A stretch of DNA of 64,000 bases from Hepsetus odoe (Eukaryota > Chordata > Actinopteri > Characiformes > Hepsetidae). Position numbers and translations under genes: made by a program. Numbering within the stretch: position 1 is the first letter of the stretch; each line of letters opens with the position of its first letter. The notes below the pieces were generated by a model. That model saw only the letters and a list, made by a program, of their open reading frames with translations. It made no database searches and was not told the DNA's origin. Positions 49,940-59,461 of the stretch are shown piece by piece. The stretch spans positions 25,871,206 to 25,935,205 of the forward strand of contig CM029376.1 in NCBI GenBank assembly GCA_017165825.1. The letters are read 5' to 3'.

Positions 49940-51067
49940 CTCTCCCCCAGTTCACCTTTTTCAACAACTTTGCAGTACTATTCCACATTGCCCTTTTTAA
50001 ACAGGATCTGAACCTCCTACGCAAGGTGAGAAAATATCATTGCTTTTCTAAATACATTTCCTAATCCACACAAAATTCACCCCTTATAGCAGTAGTTTGT
50101 ATTTGCATGATTGCTTTACAACAGGCACAGCCTTCTCTTCTGGAACATCAAGGAACTTTTATCATTAATTGACCTTAATAGTTTGTAACTTTTGGGGCAG
50201 CGGTGGCCTAGTGGTTAGGGCGTTGGCCACATGATCGGGGGTTCGAACCCCTTCCCAATAGGTTGCCCTGAGGTGCCCTTGAGCAAGGTGCTGTCCCCGT
50301 CCCGCTCCTCCCTGCGATGGGCTGGCGACCTGTCCAGGGTGTGTCCCCTGTCCTTCGCCCTGTGTGAGCTGGGATGGACTCCAGCACTCCCCCGACGACC
50401 CCACTCGGTACAAGCGGCAGAAAATGACTGAGTTTGTAATTTTTGAACTGAATATAATATTGAAGGTTTGCAAGTGTTTTTGATATTTCTGAATAATTTG
50501 TACCAATTGTTAAAATAACCGGTATATTTCTGTACCACCTCCTCCTGTGTCCAGAGACTGTCATCGCTGCTGATCATTACTCAGGCGGTAAATCAGTTCA
50601 CTGAGGTTTTTGTGCCGTACATTGTGGATCGTTACTATGGCTCAGAAGAGAAGGAGCTAAAGGAGGACGACCCGGAGGCTGACCACATGCAGGCTGAAGG
50701 CAGCCAACCCCAATTTCCCGTGAGCTCCTTACATCCAGTTTATGATATCGGCGATCACAACAATTTGATATGATTAGACTATAACAATACAAGAAGAACA
50801 TTTAATGGAAATCTCAATTTGGCCATACTTTGATTTGATGATTTTGGTATAGTTATTTTCATAAATTTTATAAATATTTTAAAATACAGAAATGTTATCA
50901 GTGGAAGTATTCATACATATGTTTAAACATTTGTGCAATGTAAGCAGTAAAAGCACTTCATTTGAGGATCAAAAACAATGGCATACTGCATTAAATATCA
51001 TTAGAATAAATCATAATATTTCACAATCGCTGAATGAATGTTCTTAAATTCATGTCTTCTGTCATTC

Positions 51068-51123
<56 letters not shown>

Positions 51124-52794
51124 GTTAATCAGGGCCTGTTTGCAGAATATATTGAGCTGTTGGTGCAGTTTGGATATCTGAGTTTGTTCTCGTGTGTGTA
51201 TCCACTCACTGCTGTGCTTTTGCTGCTGAACAACATCACTGAAATCCGTGGGGATGCCTATAAAATCTGCTGCCTGTTCAGAAAGCCATTCTCACCCCCA
51301 CAGAGTGGCATAGGGGTGTGGCAGGTGAGAGGGGACTGGGGAAGGAATATGAAAATAAGGAATATGAATTGCTTGTGTGTTTTTTGTGAAGAGCTGCTTT
51401 TTAAGTTGATCTGTGATTGATCAGTCTATGCTCTTTTTGCAAAAGAGTTCTTTAATAGCAGCTTTTGGCAGGCTTTTATGAAATGTGGGTAAAAATCTAC
51501 CCACAGATCCAGGCCAAACTGAATGTGTGTAAAAATGTACTCATCTGAATCCAGAATTTATAAAAATAATAAGTTCTATTGTATGATTTCAGTCTTGGTA
51601 AACCTTTTGTTAATAAAATTGTGCTTGTTTAATTTGGGTGTGTATGCATTTTGCAGGTAGCTTTTGAGTTACTGGGGTTTGTATCTGTTGTGTCAAACTG
51701 CTGGCTGCTGTTACTGGCTCCACGAGTTAAAGCCCTCACTCAGGACGCTGGAATCAGTCCTGCTTCTGTGCTCATCTACGCTATTATAGTGGAGGTTAGT
51801 GTTCTCTAGAGAGCTACATACACCACAGCTACAGACATTACAAACAGTATGTCATTCCTGTTTGCTAAAGGGGTTGAACACATTCCAGACACCTAAATGA
51901 CACAACAAAGCATGTGCCACACACAAAGCATGTACACAGAGTGTTTCATAGTTCATTAAACACCACAGATTGTAACTAGAAGAACAGAAAGATATACATT
52001 TGTTTAAGTAACTAAAAAAAATGTATAAATCATTGGGAATGAGTTCATTATTGTTGACGGTAATGACATTGTTCCCTTGGAATTGTAAGTGTCAATCTAA
52101 AAATTATTATTTTTTGCCTTTGTCAGCACATTCTGATCATTGTGAAGCTCATTTTGGCCTTCATCATTCCTGATGAACCAGACTGGGTTCGAATAAAAAG
52201 GGAACAAATTGAATATCGTTCCATGAAGGCCGCCAGCCAACAGGTAAGTATTACCTTAATCAAAACTGACTTGTGTGAGCATGAACCTGTGACAATAATA
52301 CTACAGCTTTCTTTTGAAGTTGCTTCATAAAGACAATGCAATAAACCTTTTGATGTAACACATATCTGTCTGTATAATCTAATATATAATAGTACTGTAT
52401 AATAGTATACAATAATAGTTTTGAGTTCCCTTTACCTTGTAGTTCCACTCACTGGCCACTTTCACATATACTGGAGAATTTATCAGCCTCTCTCTTGACC
52501 ATACATTATTTGGATGGTGACAAAGCAAAGTAAATGAAGTGCACTCAGGCCTTTCATTCTTACTAATGTAGCATCAAGGTTTTGATCAAATTTATATGAT
52601 ACACTTGTTATACATCAAATAAATAGTACAGTTCAGTTCAATTCCCCAAATTCCTTGCATTTCTTTTGGCACACTGATCTCATGAATCATTTGTTAGGAG
52701 CTGCACTGGTGTCTAAAAGTATCTCCTTTTATTTTTTTTATTTTAGAAAGTGACACGTGCCCAAGTCTCTGAGCTTCCTTCTTCCAAATCCTGA
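41870..52794 (+). CDS. ano10: Anoctamin-10 (TMEM16K), complete, 13 coding exons
   Basis: Exons: 41870-42068, 42992-43165, 44699-44839, 45313-45432, 47181-47518, 48525-48840, 49336-49391, 49951-50025, 50555-50719, 51133-51324, 51657-51794, 52127-52243, 52747-52794. Phases agree throughout, giving 692 codons plus stop (human 660). ANO10 is an ER-resident TMEM16 protein reported to scramble phospholipids in a calcium-dependent way. Diagnostic matches to human ANO10 are VEPLVLIQLAEDI near residue 35, FPLRHEKKLK near 180, IWSTVFMELWKR before residue 310, and GYLSLFSCVYPLTA near 540. The last part has SGIGVWQ and KLILAFIIPDEPDW. Ten membrane helices are expected from residue 215 onward. Two features exceed human: an N-terminal extension with CPCC at 27-30, and an acidic insert near 255-280 after the first helix. 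It could be either teleost co-orthologue (ano10a or ano10b). Confidence 0.94.
42118..42240 (+). repeat. Interspersed repeat end (family D)
   Basis: CTCACAAGGTTTCTTTCTCC, CTGTAAAGCTGCTTTGTGAT and AAAAAGTGCTATATAAAC are the terminal part of a common teleost repeat, opposite in orientation to the 13.8 kb copy. It lies in ANO10 intron 1. Confidence 0.6.
42992..43165 (+). CDS. ano10: ano10 coding exon 2
   Basis: Preceded by a (GT)n tract that runs to the TTAG acceptor. It encodes part of the N-terminal cytoplasmic domain, including GLCKANKDGNMITFSF, which aligns with the human GLVKECNDNTMRAFTY segment. Confidence 0.9.
43567..43770 (+). mobile_element. tRNA-derived SINE, family C
   Basis: Near-complete copy in ANO10 intron 2: GCAGTGGTCTAGTGGTAAG head, AGGTTCGAATCCCC B box, then GCTCTGGATAAGAGTGTCTG and CTAAATGCCGTAAATGTAAA tail. 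Confidence 0.85.
44144..44419. repeat. Long inverted repeat formed by Tc1 ends
   Basis: Arms 44144-44257 and 44306-44419 (114 bp each) are reverse complements with about three mismatches, around a 48-bp loop containing an AT run. Both arms are Tc1-like terminal sequence, so two element ends lie head to head. Confidence 0.88.
44275..44680 (-). mobile_element. Second Tc1 deletion derivative, next to ano10 exon 3
   Basis: Same internal joint as the 28.3 kb copy (GATCAGGGCTCTGTGGGG followed by CCAGAAGAACT). The transposase C-terminal remnant is on the minus strand at 44398-44580 ([17 protein letters not shown]). The right inverted repeat breaks off after GATTTGATTTA, about 20 bp before the exon 3 acceptor. 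Confidence 0.83.
44699..44839 (+). CDS. ano10: ano10 coding exon 3
   Basis: Encodes DDMQKFLTLAERQYIVKFAL, aligned to human DDFLTMAECQFIIKHEL. The donor GTGAGT after the partial codon T was chosen over an earlier GTTTGT because it joins in frame to exon 4. The acceptor lies within about 30 bp of a Tc1 remnant. Confidence 0.88.
45313..45432 (+). CDS. ano10: ano10 coding exon 4
   Basis: Encodes QKLQKAKVIVDVFPLRHEKK, matching the human SGIVIQVFPLHDSE region. It ends GQPLD across the junction, before the first membrane helix. Confidence 0.93.
45887..46073 (-). mobile_element. tRNA-derived SINE, family C
   Basis: Minus-strand copy with GGGATTCGAACCTGGGACC (B-box complement) and CTAGACCACCACCACC head complement. 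The tail is truncated at ATCCAGAGTTACTTCC. Confidence 0.8.
46898..47053. mobile_element. Probable small hAT-like MITE
   Basis: The imperfect terminal inverted repeats GGTCCCTAATCCTAGTCCTGG and CCAGGACCAAGGTTGGGAACAG bracket about 155 bp. The ends resemble a widespread teleost MITE. No target-site duplication was found, so the borders are approximate. Confidence 0.45.
47181..47518 (+). CDS. ano10: ano10 coding exon 5 (first membrane helices)
   Basis: Encodes SIHAYFGSSVAFYFSFLDFY, the first helix, an acidic loop longer than in human, then IWSTVFMELWKRRSAALSY. Phase 0 at a GTGGGA donor. Confidence 0.94.
47519..48524. other. ano10: ano10 intron 5
   Basis: About 1 kb. The interval 47740-48265 (GACCCGATTTGGAACAGACC to CGTTCGTGAGCAGTG) has a composition unlike the rest and may be an old transposon, but I could not identify its ends. 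Confidence 0.4.
48525..48840 (+). CDS. ano10: ano10 coding exon 6
   Basis: Encodes EPRPDFHGDLGINPVTG, aligned to human EEPRPGFHGVLGINSITG, then two membrane segments. The acceptor (CCACTTATCTAG) has a weak pyrimidine tract. Confidence 0.92.
49336..49391 (+). CDS. ano10: ano10 coding exon 7
   Basis: A short exon encoding ENHREESSFQNHHTTKVLV, matching human ENHRLESAYQNHLILKVLV. Confidence 0.93.
49951..50025 (+). CDS. ano10: ano10 coding exon 8
   Basis: Encodes FTFFNNFAVLFHIALFKQDL, a membrane helix. It is preceded by a 38-bp (CT)n tract that serves as a very strong polypyrimidine tract. Confidence 0.93.
50197..50432 (+). mobile_element. Chimeric SINE: family A head with alternative tail
   Basis: GGCAGCGGTGGCCTAGTGGT head, GGGGGTTCGAACCCC B box, CCTTGAGCAAGGTGCTG body, then the GACCTGTCCAGGGTGTGTCC / ACAAGCGGCAGAAAATGACT tail. 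It is the cleanest head in the window and lies in ANO10 intron 8. Confidence 0.82.
50555..50719 (+). CDS. ano10: ano10 coding exon 9
   Basis: Encodes RLSSLLIITQAVNQFTEVFV and a charged loop, matching human QSLATLLITSQILNQIMES. Phase 0 on both sides. Confidence 0.93.
51133..51324 (+). CDS. ano10: ano10 coding exon 10
   Basis: Encodes YIELLVQFGYLSLFSCVYPL and ends at IGVWQ, the best-conserved part of the gene. A (GT)n tract ends about 10 bp before the acceptor. Confidence 0.95.
51657..51794 (+). CDS. ano10: ano10 coding exon 11
   Basis: Encodes VAFELLGFVSVVSNCWLLLL and ends with a further helix start (LIYAIIVE). Confidence 0.93.
52127..52243 (+). CDS. ano10: ano10 coding exon 12
   Basis: Encodes the last helix HILIIVKLILAFIIPDEPDW and the start of the cytoplasmic tail. 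Confidence 0.94.
52747..52794 (+). CDS. ano10: ano10 coding exon 13 and stop
   Basis: Sixteen codons including TGA. The tail (KVTRAQVSELPSSKS) is not conserved; the exon rests on an in-frame TTTTAG acceptor. Confidence 0.75.
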   Translation, partial: KVTRAQVSELPSSKS

Positions 52795-53114
52795 GTCCAG
52801 CTGTATGGAGATGGTGAAACACAAATGCAAAACTACACTGTTGCTTGCCTACGTTGCCTTCACTTTCAGTTGTTTTACTCAGTTTGCTGTTGTGCCTAAA
52901 GGTGGAGCACTTCAAAAAGTGGCGCCCATGCCAGGAAGAATATGGACCAGCTCCAAAAAGTTGGATTTGATTTTTCTATCTGAAGGACTAATGTGGTAAA
53001 AGGGTTTACAATACCTGGGATTTTTTGTTAATAGTGAAATCAATTGAATGAAATCAACCTTTCTTGAGGCTACACGTTGCTGTGTGTACAGTTACAGGCA
53101 GTGTGAACAGACTG

Positions 53115-53340
53115 TTCAGCTTTGGATGGTGGACCACTCTCAGCCTAGTAGTGACATTGCCATCAAAATCACAGCAGAACTGCTTTATCCTTATAGACTC
53201 AGAGCACTGCCACACACTATCCATTACCACTATCGTGTAAGTGTCTCTAATGTGCTCAGAATTGTCCACCACCTAAATATTTGGTCAACAGCAGTCCTGT
53301 GGTCTAAAAGTGACTAATTACAAATGAGGTGGAGGAAGAG
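53115..53340. repeat. Eroded copy of a widespread teleost repeat
   Basis: GGTGGACCACTCTCAGCC, ACTATCCATTACCACTATCG and AGAATTGTCCACCACCTAAA in this order match, from memory, a repeat found across many fish genomes. Only one diverged copy is in the window. Confidence 0.45.
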
Positions 53341-53589
53341 ATTTGATTGGGTTGGAAAAACAGATTAGGGTTTTAACTGTTGACCTACAAAGTAAAGTCA
53401 TAATGTTTGGGGGAGGTAATTAAGTAGCTCATAAAGGAGTGGCCGTGAAAATGATACTAGGAAAGTGTAGTGATTGTACACCAATTTGGATACATGGGTT
53501 GTGAGTCAAGCTTACAGTCCAGTTTAGGGAAACCTTCACAATATAGGGTTTCCTGATTTGAAGCTTAACCCTTTAATCATTCTTTAGAT

Positions 53590-53890
53590 CAGGGGTCACC
53601 AACATGGTGCCCGTGGGCACCAGGATGCCCCCAAGGACCACATGATTCACCCGCAGACCTGTTCTAAAAACTCACCAGTGAACAGCATCTAAAATGTCAC
53701 TTTATCCTGTTGCTATTCTTTAATCACATTTGCATTTATATAGATTTGAAAATGACAATATCTAAAAAAAGCATTTAAAACATGTTTATTATACATGAAG
53801 TTTAGATAAGTTTAGGTAACTGATAGCCCTTCGCAGTAGGCTCAGTACCCGTGAAGTGCCTCTCAGTTTCAAAAGAGTTGGTGACCCCTG
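53590..53890. mobile_element. hAT-type MITE with intact TSD
   Basis: A 301-bp element with perfect 14-bp terminal inverted repeats (CAGGGGTCACCAAC / GTTGGTGACCCCTG) flanked by identical 8-bp duplications CTTTAGAT at 53582-53589 and 53891-53898. An 8-bp duplication and a CAG-type end are hallmarks of hAT elements. No transposase is encoded. Confidence 0.92.
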
Positions 53891-56800
53891 CTTTAGATCA
53901 TACACTCCCATTTGTTTTCAGCTGTGGTATTTTAAGACTCATAACCAGGGAGAAAATAGTACACTGAACTGTTGTCATGGCTAAAGGTTACAGACAAAAG
54001 GCAGAGAATTCACACCACTTATATTTCCTATTTTCTTTGAGCATTAAGAGTTTATTCAAAACCTGCATTTCAACTTTACTGTACTGTATGTTTGAGCAAC
54101 CAAAGTTTACTGCTAGCAGCAGTATCTGCCATATAAAGCCTCACTTAGTGTTATGCTGTTATCTAGCATTTGCAGTTCGTTGCCTTCACTAAATTATACA
54201 TGCACTGCTGAAGGGTGCTTTAGAGTGCAGCTATTATAAGAAACCAAACTGCAGAATGAAAGAGTGAAATCACACCAGTGGTGCAATGAGTCACTGAGCA
54301 ACAGAGCATTGTACTGATGAATAAAAATCCATCACTTTTACAGCCTCCTATGCTTTGTATGCTATAAAAAACACAAACACAGATACCTGTTTGGTTTAAT
54401 CCATTTTAATAAATAAATATAAAAATAAATTAATCTCATTGAGACAAGAGTCATAGTTTTAATAAGGATCAATGGGACTATAGACATATCCAGCTGTCAT
54501 TCTCCCATATGGAGTGGTTCCAACTGGTTGGTAAACAGGAGACCCGAGTCAAATGAGAAAATAAGGGGTGAGGGAAAAAATGGTGATAATGACTTTTTTT
54601 TTTCCATTTATATTCAAATATACAGAGCAGACCTCCAGGCATGAAGAGTCTAAGTAGGAGCAGTACAGGATCAGGTTCAGAAAGGTTAGAAAATTCTGAA
54701 AGCATTGGTGTGAGCTCATGGCCCACTGTTATCTTATGGAATCTTTAAGGAACCTTTATTGTAAATTATAACAGCATAAAAGTTTTTTAAGACAACCGGG
54801 TCAAGAAACTTCCACAACTTTCTTTGACTGCCTTAACTTAAAACCCAGAATACCTCTTTTTCTGGAACATTTTTTTTCTTGTGAAGAAGAATGAAGTACC
54901 TGATCCTGAAGGTACTCTTACACAAAAACCACATGTCTGGAGAACCTGGTCAAACTAACTCAGTGAACGTGAAAGTCTAGAATTTGTTCCTAGGAACGAG
55001 CATGTCTACAGTGCACTTTCAAACAATCTTAACACATTTATGTTTGAAATACTCAATATTGACCTGCTCACTCATCAGTAAGGGTGCCACAAAGGATTCT
55101 TCAATGCCTTTCAATTAATTGTTTGTAACAGAACCATTTTTAAACAGATATATGAGTGGAAAAAAAATCCACATAATATTAAGGTTCTTGGAAGAACACT
55201 TATCCTGATAAAAAAAATACATTTCATTATGTAATGATTTCTACCACCATCTTCACACTCATTTACAAATACAATCCTTTTGGGACTTCTGGGATGCTCT
55301 TCAGCAGCACTCAAAGATTCCTTTATGGCACCTTTTTTTAAAAGGTAAATTCTCTGAAGTTATCCTTGAAGCATCTGGTATGCCACAGCATATTTGACTC
55401 GTTTGTAGGCTGCTTCTGGGGCCAGCTTATCTGTGGTTTTGTCGAGAGGCTATCGGTGTGCCATGTATGTGTTCAGTTCGCATCTGCTTGCAATGTGCAG
55501 TAGGGATCTCGCAATACTAATCTGATTGTGTGTGAAAAGAATCTGTTTTCCTCCTGCTTCAGGAAAACTGAATCAGCCACATCACTGCGAGTACCAGAGG
55601 GCTAGTAAAAAAATACCTTCTAGATTTGGGCCATTTAGAGGTATACTTCTGCCTGACACTTACAAACCTGGCAGGTTTAGTTTATGTGATACAATAGCTA
55701 ACCAAGACTAAAACACCTCTATTGAAATTTGTGCTACACTAAGCCTCATTAATATTGCACATAAACTGTTGAAAGACAAATTTAAGCTTGTCCAACAGCT
55801 TTTCTACAATGTTGAAATCTCCTTTCGGGGAATGTTTTGCTCTCTCTTTACTGTAAGACATGTCATGACAAAGAGGGCAAACGCTACTAGAAGGGTATGT
55901 TAGGTCTAAACACAATATCATGTCAATAGCATATGCACAGATAACAACACATGCTCAAAAGAATATATACACACTGTACATGACCACACGTGTCCAAGAG
56001 CTTATACTAAGAGACTGCCTGCTTAACAGTTAAGATGCACCCAGAGGCGAAACAAAATCAAGATTCATGTTTTAGATTATATAACCTCGCTCTTTCACTC
56101 CAAAAAGTCCTCTCGTGTAAAAAATAACGTTAAATACGATACAAAATAAAACGATGAATGATAAATCCTATGTCAACATCCACCTTATAAGGCTCTGATA
56201 CGATAAGAATCCCGTATCAGAAAAATTTTCAAAAAATTGTTTGAAATAAAATCTCTTAAAATAGCTTCAGGAAGACCAGTCTTCTTGCGTCAGGCAATGT
56301 CCTTTTCATAGAAAGTCCTTCACTATAACTTCCGGTTAAGTCCCTTTCCCTTGGAAAAATGTATCAGATATATTCCAAGCCTTTTCCCTGGTCAACCCAG
56401 CTAGCACGGCGCCAGGTGGACTATTCTGTGCTAATGTAGCATGCTCCCATATCTGCTCCCTTGCTGTCAAGATGCTTGGTCTGCCTCAAGTATCCTGGTG
56501 TAGTTTAACCCTGCATATTCTGGCCTTTTGAATAGGGACGAATGCTGTAGGGTCAATGACATGCACCTTCATAAAGATCCTGCACCAAAATGCAGGGTTC
56601 TCCACAAAATGAAAAAAACTGCATTCCCCTAACTGCACGTTCACACTGGGACACTGTGGACATTCTCTGATGTAGCTGAAGAGGCTAAACAAACAAATGC
56701 TCTGACCTATATTAGTGCCGGATGACCACGATTAATCGAGCACATTTTTTATAACCAATGAACTGCGTTCTTCCTTAAAAACTAGTGTTCTGTGGGAAAC

Positions 56801-58311
56801 CATTCATCTAAAAATTTGCATGCTTTTAAATTTGAGCAAGTGGCAGCTGCTTTTAGTGTTCCACTTAAAGTTAGCTGGATATTAACTGCATTGGAGGCTC
56901 TCGCTGCCTAAATTTTGCCGTGACACCATCTTCCATAGAAAATGACGTCTGATTGCCTTGACACTCCTGTCACTTCCGGTGTGAACGTACAGAAAGGTTT
57001 TCCAGCACCACCCTTGTATGGCTTGTGAAATGCCAAAATAAATACTTTGATGCCTTCAGACTTTTAAAGACATCAAGCACAGTTCCAAATAAAAGTCTGA
57101 ACCTTTAGACAAATGCTTTCAATTTTGTTTCCGTCTGGAGAGAGTTCAACCCTCCGCTTCTATTTGCGATATACCTACCACATTCTGAAGCTGCAGTTAC
57201 ACTGATTGCAAATCAAATTGACCTGATGAAAAGGCCTGTTACCTTAAATGGAAAAGGCTGTGGGGAATTAAGAAGGAACTTGCTTTTGGTAGCAATTTAT
57301 TTCCTACTGCTGAGTTAATCTGATTTAACTTTCTTCATTCTTTATCGTCCCCTTGGGCGCTATATCTCCCAGTAAAAACAAATCATGTGCATGATCTGAA
57401 AAATGAATCAAAGACTTAAATGACTTAAATCTAGGTAACCTTTAACCCTGTGAATTCAGAAACCTCAGGAGCACAAGCCAAAAACCAGACTAAATGGAGG
57501 AACACCGGATAGAGGAACCCTTTAGTCAACATAAATGGTGACTGACTCACAAAAAAAATAAGCTAGCTACTGTTTGCTGTTCACTGAAATCAAACAGCAC
57601 CAACCACAACGCATAATTTGCTCAGTTCTCTGTAACAATCCAATGTCACCACAACTTCTAAGATGAAAACTAGCCAACGTTAACTGGGGACGGCAAATGC
57701 TTTTTGTTTAACCAAAAATGTCATATTCAGAATATACTCTGAACAAACTTCGAATTCCATTTTAATTTTGGGAGCATTTGATTGAACTATTTCTTTAATG
57801 TAAGCTCTTTGTGTTCCTTCAGCACGCATTGATTCACGTCTTTTTAGTTGAAGCTTTCTGTGGAGAAGCTGTAACAGTGCAAAACGACAAGCAGTTGTAA
57901 TAAACAGGGTGCTCTTACACGGGCAAGACATACTCTAATTCTAATAAAGGTCACTGAGATAGCACACAACGCGGCGAGTGGCGTCAGTAGATACAGGTGT
58001 TTATATACACAGCAGCGCCAGGGGGTTAGCCGCCACACAGGAAAGCAGCAGGGATTCCTGGGTCAGGTGGGGGGGTGAAGCTACGGGTGTGACAATAAGT
58101 GGATTGGGTGCTTTCTGTTTGGAGCTTGAGCTCCTCTGAGGTCATGGTAATGAGGAGGACACATCCTGTGTCTTTAAAAACCTACTGCTGTTTGAGAGGC
58201 GAGGAGAAACGACAACAACCCGATCCACAAGCTAGCTCGATGTTGGAGGTCTGGAGGGCTAACGCACCAGTTGGGAAAATGTTCTTCCCTCTCATGAATG
58301 TCTCTCTTTTT

Positions 58312-59461
58312 CTATAGAACATGGCAGCAGTTATACTGAGCAAAGGGAAGCAGTTTCTCTTTGGAGGTGGGCTGAATGTTGAAGGACAGCGCTTTCTCAC
58401 ACAGTGGAAACTGCAACAGGCGGTCTCGCAGGTTCACGTTCTTGCTCTTGATGTCCGTGCCGGCATCCCTGGACACCCGCTGACCCTGTTGAGGTTTGGT
58501 CTGGGTCTCCTCCATCTTCTCACCCTCGCCAACCGTCCTGCGCATCTCCACCCCATCTGTACCCAGGTCCACGCAGTGGTTCTTGGGCAAGGATCTTGGG
58601 GAGCCACAGGGGGCCGAGATCACACCTTTGGCCAGCAAATTTGGTTTGGGAGAGGTGTTGTTATTATCCTCTGGAGTCTCCTTGAAGGCTGTACGCTGAC
58701 CTAAGCAACACTGCACGGCACCAAAACTAGGTGCTGGTGCATCTGTGTTCTGAAGGTTAGGTTCCTTCTGCTCTTCTTCTTCAGTTTCAGCTTTGTCTGA
58801 AATCTTGCTAAGTTGATGAGGAGCATTCTCCCATTCTTCTGTCCCTTTGTGACTGATCTCGAATTGTGATTTATTCTCCTTGTGTTTTCTGGGTTGTGTG
58901 CTGGGATTCTCCACTTGCTGCACTTCTTTGACTCTGCTTATCTCTTGGGACTGCTCTTTGCCACCATCCTCTTCCTCCTCTTCAAGCTCAGCAAGGATTC
59001 CACCCTTTTCTCTTACCTCCAGTTGCCCCAACCCCCTTTGGGCCTTTGAAGAATTTTCATGGGAAGATTCTGAGGATGGTTCTGATGATACTACTAAGCA
59101 AGGTTTGCTAGGATTTGAAGCAAGCTGAGTGCCACTTTCCTCCTCTTCTTCTTCCTCTTCCTCTTCCTCACAGATTTGTTGTAGGGCTCCGAGGCTTTTC
59201 ACAGCTGGGGCCGGATCTAGAGCTACAGAACGGAAGCTGAGACTGAAGCTGGGGCTTGGGCTGCCAAAGTCACCAAAGGAGCAGTCTTGACGGCTGGATT
59301 TGGGAGCAAGCAGGTCTCCGGACTCGCATACACCACGGCGTGGGAATCCCGGAGACAGGGAGCCTAGGGTAGCCACTGGAGCCAAAGTAGCACCTCTCAG
59401 AGGATCGGCCTGTGGACCTCGTCCTTCCACCAGGTCCAGCGGTTCAGATAAGGGCCTCCTG
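58312..59461 (-). CDS. snrk: snrk last coding exon (acidic tail and C-terminus)
   Basis: Acceptor TTTCCCACAG, then 383 codons including TAG at 58314-58312. It contains a run of about ten Glu encoded by GAG/GAA repeats and a second Glu run. The last ~45 residues are the conserved SNRK C-terminal motif. Confidence 0.92.

Larger units (their letters stand above)
52795..58311. other. Tail-to-tail spacer of ano10 and snrk
   Basis: Contains the 3' UTRs of two convergent genes. Plus-strand AATAAA motifs at 54320-54325 and 54408-54413 could end ANO10. A minus-strand AATAAA (54760-54755) could end a long SNRK 3' UTR. No protein-coding exon was recognised in between; 55.3-57.9 kb looks unique and AT-rich. 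Confidence 0.5.

Noticed and set aside
50197..50280. tRNA gene
   Set aside because: A- and B-box-like motifs are present, but they belong to a SINE head followed by a SINE body and tail; no cloverleaf with acceptor stem was seen.
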